Notes under the pieces: generated by a model
Told to the model about the DNA's origin: nothing
Seen by the model: the letters and a program-made list of their open reading frames with translations, nothing else
Databases searched by the model: none
Program-made: the position numbers and the translations under genes
Part shown: piece after piece, positions 1 through 9,101 of the stretch
How positions within the stretch are numbered: the first letter of the stretch is position 1
How the letters are laid out: each line of letters starts with the position of its first letter
Origin: Persicaria tinctoria
Taxonomy: Eukaryota; Streptophyta; Magnoliopsida; Caryophyllales; Polygonaceae
Length of the DNA stretch: 64,000 nt
Reading direction: 5' to 3'
Assembly (NCBI GenBank): GCA_037127255.1
Contig: JBANSL010000020.1
Coordinates: 63,251,598-63,315,597, forward strand

Positions 1-151
1 CTTAGAATTGGAAGATGAAAATAAAGTCTCCAAATAGTTCCTTAAAACAGAGAAATGCAAAGGAAAAGGGACAAAGCCGAGTTGCTTAAATATCCAATAT
101 ACAAAACATTCGCTGGAAGAATCAAGTCATCAACCAGCTACACGATGGACT

Positions 152-346
152 TGTTAGATGAGATAGATAATCTCCCAAGTTTATTGATAACAAAACCAAA
201 GGTATTTAAAGATACAAAGGGAGTGGTTGAGTGGGACTAACCACTAAGAGATTGTGCAAATAAATAAAACCAATTAACCTAAAATATAGGAACTAATTAA
301 GCTTAATAATCATAACAAATTAATAGATAAACTATTATTCCTAATA
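152..346 (-). repeat. 3' LTR of the TRIM-like element
   Basis: 195 bp, beginning TGTTAG and ending CTAATA on the plus strand. Preceded by the GGACT target duplication. Three mismatches to the partner LTR. Confidence 0.92.
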
Positions 347-397
347 TTCCCCTGCAAGACGGACGGCGAATTCAAAGTCCGATCTTGAACAAACAAC

Positions 398-535
398 TTC
401 GATGGCGACGACGGACTTGCCGGTTTCGAGGAGCTTCTTGGTGAGGTTACCGGTACCAGGACCGATCTCGAGGATGACATCGGTGGCCTCGATTTTGGCC
501 TTGCCGACGATGGCTTCGACAACCAGGGGTTGCTG
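398..535 (-). pseudogene. Captured fragment of a Dim1/KsgA-type rRNA adenine dimethyltransferase
   Basis: One minus-strand frame reads an uninterrupted segment containing DVILEIGPGTGNLTKKLLE and then GKSVVAIE. This is the SAM-binding motif I region of the Dim1/KsgA family of rRNA N6-adenine dimethyltransferases. Only about 46 codons are present, without the catalytic motif IV. The fragment lies inside the LTR retroelement, in the sense orientation relative to the element's transcript, so it is best read as a captured host-gene piece. It lies out of frame with the neighbouring open frame that contains the WRKY-like start. Confidence 0.72.
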
Positions 536-599
536 CCTTGTTGTTGTGGCTTCTCTTGAAGAAGCTTCAGTTGTTCCGTGATGAACTCACCATGACAGA

Positions 600-843
600 A
601 ATTCGGGGGAGCTGCTGAGATGGGGCGATCCAGAATTGGGATAAAGGGTTTGGACAGATCCTGCAAATCTTCAATCCCGCCGGCGTAATTAGCGGATGGA
701 GGATTCGGTGGTACTGGTGATGGGAAGCTCTGTTGGGGATCTTCCACATGGAATCCGCCGGAGGTGGTGGTGGGGGTAACGGTGGATGAACGGGCGCCTC
801 TGACAACTGCAAGGAGTGCAAGCAGATCCCAATCTGCGTCCAT
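600..843 (-). pseudogene. Captured fragment resembling the N-terminus of a group IIe WRKY factor
   Basis: The minus-strand frame starting at 843 reads MDADWDLLALLAVVRG, then a Ser/Thr/Pro-rich stretch, then GIEDLQDLSKPFIP. The order W-D-L-x-A-V-V-R-G followed by L-Q-[DE]-L-x-K-P-F resembles the N-terminal region of WRKY22/27/29-type proteins. No WRKYGQK domain is present. It lies inside the LTR element next to the Dim1-like fragment. The assignment rests on recalled short motifs and is tentative. Confidence 0.45.
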
Positions 844-1401
844 ACTAGTGGCTCTCTCTTTTGAAGTGGAAGGTTTGAGAGAGAGTGGAGATGCACCGGG
901 ATGGCGCTTGCTGAAATAGATTGTGGTTAGAATTAGATCTGATCAGAAGGTGGTGTGGTGCGCGACCGTGATCGACTCGGTTGGCCTATTGTGATTGTTT
1001 GGCAATGCCGATGTTTGGTTTCGGTCAAGACCGATGTTCATTTGTGTAGGAGAAGGCCATGGTTGATTAGCCGAAGGTGGTTTTAGGGCGGCATAAGCCG
1101 AAATTGGATTAGCCCGAGGGCGGTTTTGTGTGGCCAAGATGTGGTTTAGCCAACGAAAAACAAGAACAAGATTGAAGGCCGACATGGTTTTGGCCGAAAT
1201 TGGAATGGCAAAAGCCAAAAGTTTTGGTTAGAGCGGAAGCGGTTTTGTAATGGCCGGAGCCAATATTGGATTGCCGGTAGGCGGTTAGGGAATAAGGAAG
1301 AAAGGCCGACATGGTTTTGGCCATTAAAGAGTTTTTTTTGTTTGGCGGAAGCCATTAGTTTTGAGGATCGGAGCCGTTAGGCTAAGAATGCTCTGATACC
1401 A

Positions 1402-1596
1402 TGTTAGATGAGATAGATAATCTCACAAGTTTATTGATAACAAAACCAAAGGTATTTAAAGATACAAAGGGAGTGGTTTAGTGGGACTAACCACTAAGAG
1501 ATTGTGCAAATAAATAAAACTAATTAACCTAAAATATAGGAACTAATTAAGCTTAATAATCATAACAAATTAATAGATAAACTATTATTCCTAATA
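1402..1596 (-). repeat. 5' LTR of the TRIM-like element
   Basis: 195 bp partner of the LTR at 152-346. Followed on the plus strand by GGACT, and adjoined internally by the tRNA-Met primer-binding site at 1390-1401. Confidence 0.92.
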
Positions 1597-1604
1597 GGAC
1601 TTAC

Positions 1605-2788
1605 ACTGCCTCCAGTTGCAGCCTTTGTTGCCCTATCCCATTTGTCCTGCTCTTTTCGCGTCGGTGCTGGTTTCCACTTCTGTGTTGCCTTTCCAGTTTT
1701 CTGATACTTTGTTCATGATACGACATCAATAGCATAAATCAACTGAAATCTTTCACTTCTAAAAACAAACTGTGACAATTCATCTTACTTCAATCGTTTC
1801 AGCAAGCTCCTCCACGGCCGCCTTGGGAGATGCGGCCAGTGAGGCACTTAGATCAACCTCCAAACTAGAATAATGCACAAAATTCACAAGAATCATAATC
1901 AAATTGCGGAATATACCATGCGTAGAGGCAATCTTCAAGTTAAAGAAGGATATAAGACGAACCTGTCAAGGCTCATGACTCTACTGAGACTAAGGAATCC
2001 AGAAGACTCTTCCTGCTTAAGATAAAAAACCAATTCACTTTCTAGATTTCAGCATCAAAATCTTGCCACTTTTAGGTATGTGCTCAAAATTGATGTTATA
2101 ATCACATTAAATATTTCTTTTTAATTGACAAAAATTACTTATCCAAACAGGTTTTTGAATTTTTATGAATCAAACTTTTATGAAGTTTCCTGCATAATCA
2201 TCTACCAATCAGCTTAAATCCATGACAGAAGTCCATCACACTGAAACTAATTTCAGCAGTTCATCTGCAATGAATACGCTTTGATTTAAATGCCAACACA
2301 AAACCCCTAAAAAATTCCAACAGTAAAGAGAACCAAGTTAAAACAATTAACTTGATTGAGACGCACACCTAAAACCCTAGATATGACAAATTCCACCCAA
2401 AGCCGATACAGAAATCAGGAATTGGAATGAAATTCGTAATCGACACCAACAAATACCAATTTACCTGAGCAGGAGGAGACTGAATTGCGGAATCCGGGTC
2501 GGGTTTATCCGCGACCAGTTTTTCCATCTGGCTCATGAAGTCTTTGTTCCAGATGAAGTCCGATGAAGTAATAGGGTCTTCTTTGGGACCGCCCCAGTAC
2601 TTGCGGAGCTTGGTGGTGGGGGGTGGACCTCCATAGTCACCAGGGGAAACCCCGTCCGTCCATTTCATGGGCTTCTTCTTTGGGAGAACCACCTTGGTCG
2701 GTAGCTGTGGCTGCTTGAGAGGAGATGGTTCCTGGGAGGCGGGTGTGGCGGCCGCCGAATACACTGTGAAGTAGCTCAGGATCGCCAT
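1605..2788 (-). CDS. Conserved plant protein of unknown function (5' four exons; continues beyond left edge)
   Basis: Four coding exons can be joined in frame on the minus strand: 2788-2465, 2012-1963, 1864-1789 and 1700-1605, giving 182 residues. All junctions have GT donors and AG acceptors and the phases agree. The start is the first ATG of the open exon. The product has a short hydrophobic, Ala/Pro-rich N-terminus that could be a transit peptide, then a basic, Trp/Gly-rich block (KWTDGVSPGDYGGPP, LRKYWGGPKEDP), a Ser-rich linker and a charged block (KWKPAPTRKEQDKWDRATKAATGGS) that ends at a GTAAGT donor. I sense a conserved, probably plastid, plant family but cannot name it. The remaining exon or exons must lie left of the window, because intron 4 holds a retrotransposon at 152-1596. 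The splice model is fairly secure; the function is unknown. Confidence 0.72.
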
Positions 2789-3107
2789 TGTTGATTCAAC
2801 TGTAAGCTTCCACTGATAATTTCTTCAGATGAGTCAGTTCTGTATCACTTGATTTGAGCTATCAAACGCCATACGTTCAGTCGTTCACCATCTCCGTTGT
2901 CCAGGCGATAAGGGAAAGAGGAAATATCTGCGGGAGAGGTTTAAATTAGATTGGGCCTATAAATGTTGGGTCGAAGTTGGCCCATTTAATATTTTGGGCT
3001 AAAATTGGCCCATTATGAATTGAGAGGTTAACCGATGATTAAGAAAATATAAGAAAAAAAACATTGTCAAAACATAAAAGATTTGAGTAAAAAAGGTTGG
3101 TTGGTAA
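2789..3107. other. Upstream region of the minus-strand gene
   Basis: Likely 5' leader and promoter of the gene starting at 2788, grading into AT-rich sequence. Several GGCCCA/TGGGCC words occur around 2953-3015; such words are common in promoters of plant housekeeping genes. No coding sequence seen. Confidence 0.4.
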
Positions 3108-3519
3108 GACTAACTCCAATGGTATGGTGCAAATGCTTAAATATGCACATTTTGATACAAATTGTGCTCTAAGACTATCCACAATGGTTTTGTCTATAAT
3201 GTATACATTTGCACAAGTTGTGTAAAAATACACCGTACTTTTTGCTATTTTGCTCCAATGGTCAAATGTGTATTTTTTACACACCATTCAAATAAAATTA
3301 ATTTAAAACAAAAAAGAAAACAAAAATCATAAAAAACACACCAATAAGATTGTCTTGTTTTTTGAAAAAAAAATTGCACATGAGGGATGTGATGTGCTCA
3401 AATTTGCACATTACATGCTCAAATGTGTACATTTGCACACCCCAAAAGCAACCAATGGAGCTCAAAAATGTCAAAAAAATGCACATTTAGACATTTGCAC
3501 ACAACCATTGGAGTTAGTC
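3108..3519. mobile_element. PIF/Harbinger-type MITE with TAA target duplication
   Basis: Begins GACTAACTCCAATGG and ends CCATTGGAGTTAGTC, a perfect 15-bp terminal inverted repeat. It is flanked by TAA at 3105-3107 and 3520-3522. It is AT-rich, about 412 bp, with many TTTGCACA words and no coding capacity. A 3-bp T-W-A duplication is the Harbinger hallmark. Confidence 0.8.
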
Positions 3520-3522
3520 TAA

Positions 3523-3819
3523 TGGTTACTTTTGAGTGTTTAAAATGTGCACATTTGCACACAAAGTGCCCAAATATAAGCACATTTACCTCCCCCATGT
3601 GCAAAAAAAATTTATCACTTTTTCAATAAAGTAAAATCATTTCTATTGGTTGTTTTTAAGTTTTTTCTTTTCCTTTTTAATTTAATCATATTTACTTAGA
3701 GATAGGTGTGTATAAAATGCACATTTAACCAATGGAGTAAAACATCAAAAAATGATGTGCATTTTTAAACACCTTGTGCAAATTATGTACATTTGCACAC
3801 TTAACCATTGGAGTTAGTC
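3523..3819. mobile_element. Second, related MITE segment
   Basis: Shares the GCACATTTGCACA words with the adjacent MITE and ends with the same CCATTGGAGTTAGTC terminus followed by TTA. Its left end has no clear matching inverted repeat, so this is either a truncated copy or part of a compound element spanning 3108-3819. Confidence 0.5.
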
Positions 3820-5589
3820 TTAGAGCAACCAACTCATATTTCATTCGACAAGTGACTATTTATAGATTTATTATCGTTACATAACCATAGATAGAGGTTT
3901 GGAGGAACCAACAACACGACACTTGAATGATATTGAGAAGCGAACAATATAGAATCGGGGTGTCAATGCGTACAGAGGGGTTTTCGACGAGTTGTGTCAA
4001 GTATGAGTGTACGAATCCAAAACGTAGATGTTACGAGTCATGGAGAATTTGTGTTTGTGTAGTTTTTGTTGTCTCAAACATAGCTGAAGTCATCTTAAAT
4101 GCATTCGTTTGTAAAGTATGACATTATTGAAACAACTCGTTAGATGAATGAAAAACATTGTTGCCGGCTAATATACAAGTAGGGCACGATCTAAATATGA
4201 TGGACACATATAGTTGCGAACTCATCATTTTCTTTGGTGTGAAAAGGCATTGCAATTTGGTATGGAGTGCACAAATTTTGTTTAGATGAAATGTAAAGAG
4301 GCGAGTGAGAGTCGGCATTCACGTGAGAGTGATTATAACGACGTGCATTTATTGATATCATCAACTGATGCCAATCGGCAACGCTCACAGAAAAAGATTC
4401 ATAGATCCAACCCACCTATATTCAACAACAACAACAAGCTCAGTATATTTCGCTCATAAAGAAACAAATGAAAATGCACTTATGTCTCTAATTATTACTC
4501 TATTTTTTTTACTTTTTCGAAAACGACAATGACAAAATTTTCGTAAAGTGGATGACAAAATATCTAAAATGACGTGTTTTTCTTAACAAGATTTACTTTT
4601 TAAAATGACATATTTTAATTAACAAAAGGAATAGTATCTTTTCGTAAAAAAAATAAGTAAGAAGAGTTATAATGAAGTGATTTATTATTCCATTATAACC
4701 CTAATTGAGGCGGCCCAATAGTGTTGATTGTTGAGTAAGGGGGAGTCCGGGTTTATCAGCAAATATGGGTATTCTAGTCATAAAAAAAAAAGTGATTTAT
4801 TATAAAATATTATAATAGGTAATAAATAACAATTTCTCTAGGATAATGGATTATGAAGACCATTTTTTTAAAAAATGAGTTATTTACTTCTTTTTAAAAA
4901 AAATATATATAACTGAGAAGAAGAGTTAGAAGAAAGTACTTATCTTATAAAACTTTGTTATTTTAGATCTCTCACCGGGGAGATAACAATAGATGATTTA
5001 ACAGAGGAAAAATGTTCGTGTTAAGGAGGATTAGCAATATGTAATGGGCCGTCCGGATCTGCGGTTTCAAAAACCACTGTCTCCTTGTATCATCTCCCAA
5101 TCTACCTCGCCCTTTACCCTTTTTCTTATATTTTTTTTTTAATTTGGGTGGTGAGGAGAGATTCAGAAGGTAGATGATTTTGGACTAGGTGATCTCAATC
5201 GACAATAAGGGCATATCTTAAATCCTTCATCGTTTTTTTTTTGTTATTATAATCCATGTGTTTGTTTAGGTAATGTTTTGAATATTTCTACGACACTTCT
5301 AAGTCATACGAAATACTATGTCAACATTTTTAGGAGAATGAGTGTATGCAACTCGACTCTTTAGACCCAAATATAAGTGAGATATAGTAAGACAAGTCAA
5401 AAGATGATACGAATCATTGAATCAACCTCTTCTTCTTGCGTATTGTTGGATTGTTTTAGATCGAGAGACCTAATATACAACAACATTAAACAAACTGCCA
5501 TGAAAACATACAAATGAAATAAGCGAGGAAAATATCAACAATAAGAAATGACATTGAGATTGTTATTGTTGTGGTTAATAATATTTTGT
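3820..5589. other. Intergenic, AT-rich; no gene recognised
   Basis: Contains short spurious open frames only. 4483-4640 resembles the interior and right part of the MITE family seen at 31501, 58779 and 59790 (shared phrases around ATGACATG and TTTTGTAAAGTG). The rest shows nothing I can support. Confidence 0.4.
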
Positions 5590-5876
5590 ACGTCCAAAAC
5601 TAGGATTTATTACTCTGTAACGTATTTACGCAATGTGAGCCTTCGCACTCTCTCGTGTTCTCGTCATTCGTGACTCGTCTTGGATCTTCCTCGACCCCTG
5701 CTAGTTGACGACTTTTATGAGTTGTCTGAGTTTATCTTTCATCTATGTTAATTTGTAATTTTAGTTTGTTGTATGCTCGACGGTTCGCCGTCTACCGACT
5801 TGTCGGCTACTTAAGATGTTAGACCGTCTAACCCTCAAATTTTTACTTTATCAAAAAAAGGGAAAAAAAAAACTGT
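5590..5876 (+). repeat. 3' part of a short non-LTR (SINE-like) retroelement
   Basis: Resembles the minus-strand 3' end of the TSD-flanked element at 42500-43078: a shared CCGACTTGTCGG hairpin, a GACGGTT...CCGTCT phrase, then AAATTTTTAC and TTATCAAAAAAA. The left boundary is approximate and no target duplication was found. Confidence 0.5.
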
Positions 5877-5954
5877 ATAGCGTTACGCAGCCCAGCTAGG
5901 CTGCTACTCTGCCAGCCTTTTCATTAAATCAAGTTGGCATCATGAAACCCTAGA

Positions 5955-8093
5955 ATGGAAAAAAAAGAACGCGCTTGGACGCGCCGCACTTCCTCTCTCC
6001 CTCAGGCCCTCCAGCCGCCCACCACCAGCCATGGCGTCCGCCGATCCGCTCCACTGCAACCGCCGACGACTGATCCCGATCTAACCCCCACTGGCCTGGC
6101 CTCGTCACCACTTGTCCCAATTCTGTCGAATCATCTCACCATACACAGCCCCCCCAAATACTCCGCCTCCCTCAGCCTGCGAAAGGTGCCTTTCGGGGAG
6201 GTGGCAACCTCTGATTCGTGCTACTGTTGGCGAGATCCGTCACTCAAGTGGTTTGGGAGGCCCTTTTCCAGAGCCTTAATGTGGGATGGGATCGGTCTGG
6301 TCTGGCCGGACGGCAGCTGTCGCGTCTCGCTGGGGCGTGGGTGGCTGTTGGGGTCGCGCCCTCCTTCTTGCTCTGTGTCTTCGGTCAGTCGATGCCTCTC
6401 TCTTGCCCGCTCTGTGGTCACTTCCCATCGGCAATTAAACATCTCTGTAAGTTTTTCTGCTACCCTTAATCCCCAATTGAGTACCCTATATGCCTACAAG
6501 CTTTTTGTTTATTTAAGGCTTTACCAGGCCATTAACGCTAATAGCGCTTGCAAAACATCTGATTCCTGTCTCGATTGTGCAATTGCTTCTATTACTTCTT
6601 CTTTCCTCTCAATCATGGCTTCTAAATCTTTTCTTGAGGCGTTATCTGAGACGCAAGATACTCATGGCTCTCCTGGCATGCCGGCCTCCGGCACACAAGC
6701 CCAGGCAGCGCCGGTTGCCTCTGCGGCTCCGGCCCCTGCTGCTGTTCCTCTCTCGGCGGAGGCTAAGGGTAAGGCTAAGATGGGTGGTGAGGCTCCTATT
6801 ATTGGGGCTTCAGTAGAACCCCATTCGGCTAGCATTGATCGCTCTTCTTATTTTGCTCGTTTGGCTGATATTCGTAAAAAAAGTATTGCTGAGAACCAGC
6901 ACATTCTGTTGTGCACTCTCTTTGGTGGGTATACTGACTTTCCTGCTCTCAAAGCTAAGATCAAGGCGGAATGGCGCCGTTGTGTGGGTCCCTTCGAGCT
7001 TGTCGAACGCGAGGACGGGTGGTTCGATGCCCGGTTTTCGGCTCCAGCTGACCTCAAGAGGGTGTGGGTGGAACGCCCTTACCATCTGTTTGGACAGATT
7101 CTTGTTCTCCAGAAGTGGTATCCCACTTTCGATCCTCTCACGGCGTATGTCACTCACCTGGATATCTGGGTAAGGATTCCTAAACTGCCTATTGAATACA
7201 TGTGTGCCGAGGGGCTGTCGGTGATTCTTAAGGAATTCAATGCGGGTTCTCTGATTCGGCTTGATAAGCTTTCTTACCTAAGGGTGAGACTTGATTACAC
7301 CAGATTCTGTGCAAATGTTGAGTTTAATAAGCTTTGTGGTGGTGTCTCGGTCCTTGGGGAGGATGGAAAACCACTCGCTCTACGCATGTATTATGAGGAT
7401 TTCCCTACTGGCTGTGGGTTTTGTGGGGCTGTGGATCACGTCTACGATGACTGTCCGGATCGGGTTGTCCCTGCCAAGCCTTTCAATGAGGTGGTGATCT
7501 GGGATTCACCTCTTCCTCGGGTTGAGCCTGAGGAGGTGGGATGGACAAAGGTGTCCAAGAAGGGAGTCTCGGCTGAGACTTCCAACACTAAGACTAGCCA
7601 CAAGCCTTATATGTCGGGTATGAAGACGGTTTCCGTTAATTTCGTGCCCGAATCTCGGTCTATGTCGACTTCGTTTGCCACCCCTCCGAATGATGCCGAA
7701 CCTTCCGCGGCTAAGATGATGCCGTCGATGGCTGACGGAGGACTCCACGGGCTCCCCGCTTCTGATGACGAATCGCTTGGTTGGTGCAAGAATCTCAAGG
7801 TGGCTGGTGCTCCGACTGATTCCCCGCCTGTTGCAACCCCCCAGGTGTTTGTGAACCCGGCCATGGAGGTTGATCTGCCGGCGGCTCCGGTGGTTCCTCC
7901 TGGTTTTCACCCGGTCATTGCTTCTGATCTCTCCTACGGCATTCAGAATTCGAGCCCGACTAGCTCTCAAATTCGGAAATTCAAGAAGTTGGGTATCCGC
8001 TCCTCGGGCGATCGGGGCACTGGCGGGAATCAGCCCGGCAACAACACTTTGGATGACTCTGCATCATCCCAACCGAAGAAGCGCAAAAACTAG
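5955..8093 (+). CDS. LINE ORF1: zinc-knuckle RNA-binding protein (DUF4283-like)
   Basis: Open for 712 codons. In plant L1 elements ORF1 encodes a nucleic-acid-binding protein that coats element RNA. The recognisable protein probably starts at the in-frame ATG at 6615 (MASKSFLEALSET), giving 492 residues. The 220 codons before it read like leader rather than protein, although they contain no stop. A DUF4283-like region (around YFARLADIRKKS to YLRVRLDYTRF) is followed by a CX2CX4HX4C knuckle, C487-C490-H495-C500 in the long numbering, and a basic tail, PKKRKN, that looks like a nuclear localisation signal. A 3-codon upstream frame (ATG at 5942) precedes the long start. The TAG stop is followed six bases later by the ATG of the spacer frame at 8100, in the same phase. 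Confidence 0.88.
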   Translation: MEKKERAWTRRTSSLPQALQPPTTSHGVRRSAPLQPPTTDPDLTPTGLASSPLVPILSNHLTIHSPPKYSASLSLRKVPFGEVATSDSCYCWRDPSLKWFGRPFSRALMWDGIGLVWPDGSCRVSLGRGWLLGSRPPSCSVSSVSRCLSLARSVVTSHRQLNISVSFSATLNPQLSTLYAYKLFVYLRLYQAINANSACKTSDSCLDCAIASITSSFLSIMASKSFLEALSETQDTHGSPGMPASGTQAQAAPVASAAPAPAAVPLSAEAKGKAKMGGEAPIIGASVEPHSASIDRSSYFARLADIRKKSIAENQHILLCTLFGGYTDFPALKAKIKAEWRRCVGPFELVEREDGWFDARFSAPADLKRVWVERPYHLFGQILVLQKWYPTFDPLTAYVTHLDIWVRIPKLPIEYMCAEGLSVILKEFNAGSLIRLDKLSYLRVRLDYTRFCANVEFNKLCGGVSVLGEDGKPLALRMYYEDFPTGCGFCGAVDHVYDDCPDRVVPAKPFNEVVIWDSPLPRVEPEEVGWTKVSKKGVSAETSNTKTSHKPYMSGMKTVSVNFVPESRSMSTSFATPPNDAEPSAAKMMPSMADGGLHGLPASDDESLGWCKNLKVAGAPTDSPPVATPQVFVNPAMEVDLPAAPVVPPGFHPVIASDLSYGIQNSSPTSSQIRKFKKLGIRSSGDRGTGGNQPGNNTLDDSASSQPKKRKN

Positions 8094-8099
8094 TTTTTT

Positions 8100-9101
8100 A
8101 TGATTATACACCATAATTTTGATGTCCGAGACGGTTGGTTTTGGGTCGGTTTTCACTGTCGGTTTGACTCCCCGTCTTTTGGCTTTTGGTATTTTCCCAG
8201 GTTGCGCCCCTTATCTGTCTTCAGGTGGCGTGGTGCCTGCTGTTTGTTCCTTGCTTTGGGTTTTTATTTCTGTTTCCTTTGGCTTGTATGCTGTGTTGGT
8301 TTGCCTTGGGTGCAGCTGCTTTGGCAGTGCACCCCGTTATATTATATCTTGGTTCCTGTTTGCACTGTGGTTGCTCTTGTCCAGCCCTTTTGTGGCACTT
8401 CCCCTTTGTGCTCGTCTTTGCTGTTGGTTTGCTGTCCTTGCAGGTTTGCTGGACTGTTTCGGCGAAGTCGGGTAGGCTGGCGGCTATTGGGAGCCATGCT
8501 CGGGGCTGCGTTTGGGTGTGCTTTGCAGCTGTTAGCGGTCCTTACTAGGCTGCTCTCTGGCCTCTCCAGGCGTCATGAAGAATGTTGCTGCTTCCTCTCA
8601 GAGCTTGGGTGTTGGCTGTCCTGCTTTACTACTCTAGCTGGGCGCACCAATTTGGAGTCACACTCCATTATTGTATATTATGTTTTAAAATCAACTTGCT
8701 ACCAGCAAAGTTTTATAACCAATTGTATAATAACATTGTACCCATTTGACAACAATCACAGGTTACAATTACACTCTAGATTGCTCTCAATGGGCCTTCT
8801 TGTTTGGATCGATCAATCACTTTATACCATATCCTGCTACACCAAGCTTGGTTCATTCTCATGGGTGATTTCGTACATTTGCATTACCAATGATTTAGCT
8901 ACGGTTTTGCCATTATTATCTAGCTTTTCAAGGTTCCCCGTTATCTTGGTTCCGCCGTTTGGCGTCGGATCCTCTTGCCCGGGTAGAGCTGCCAGACTTA
9001 GTGTCGGTTGGTGTTTGTCACCGTTACAAGCTAAACACTATCGTTTAAAACTAAACCAACAGATACATGAACCAACGGATACAAAAATTAGTTTCCCATG
9101 A
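8100..9101 (+). CDS. Open spacer frame between LINE ORF1 and ORF2 (function unknown)
   Basis: A 333-codon frame starts six bases after the ORF1 stop in the same phase, and its own TGA overlaps the ORF2 ATG as ATGA (9098-9101). The predicted product is rich in Leu, Phe, Cys and Trp with several hydrophobic stretches in its first half. That half lies in A-poor, T/G-rich DNA where stops are rare in all frames, so openness there is weak evidence. The second half (about 8640-9098) is A/T-rich and the other frames do contain stops. I recognise no domain. It may be a chance frame, a readthrough extension of ORF1, or a device for reinitiation at ORF2. Confidence 0.35.
   Translation: MIIHHNFDVRDGWFWVGFHCRFDSPSFGFWYFPRLRPLSVFRWRGACCLFLALGFYFCFLWLVCCVGLPWVQLLWQCTPLYYILVPVCTVVALVQPFCGTSPLCSSLLLVCCPCRFAGLFRRSRVGWRLLGAMLGAAFGCALQLLAVLTRLLSGLSRRHEECCCFLSELGCWLSCFTTLAGRTNLESHSIIVYYVLKSTCYQQSFITNCIITLYPFDNNHRLQLHSRLLSMGLLVWIDQSLYTISCYTKLGSFSWVISYICITNDLATVLPLLSSFSRFPVILVPPFGVGSSCPGRAARLSVGWCLSPLQAKHYRLKLNQQIHEPTDTKISFP

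Larger units (their letters stand above)
152..1596 (-). mobile_element. Small non-autonomous LTR retrotransposon (TRIM-like), complete
   Basis: Two direct repeats of 195 bp (152-346 and 1402-1596) bound a 1055-bp interior and differ at three sites by eye. The element is flanked by the 5-bp target duplication GGACT (147-151 and 1597-1601). It lies on the minus strand. The complement of 1390-1401 reads TGGTATCAGAGC, the initiator-Met tRNA primer-binding site, directly after the 5' LTR (1402-1596). A purine-rich tract (GCAGGGGAA on the minus strand) abuts the other LTR. No gag or pol is present; the interior carries host-like gene fragments instead. It sits in an intron of the gene at 1605-2788. 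Confidence 0.93.

Noticed and set aside
3927..4415. Short frames on both strands
   Set aside because: 60-75 codons, AT-rich, no motif, no splice context.
7506..7970. 154-codon minus-strand frame
   Set aside because: Antisense of LINE ORF1, Arg/Ser-rich shadow without motifs.
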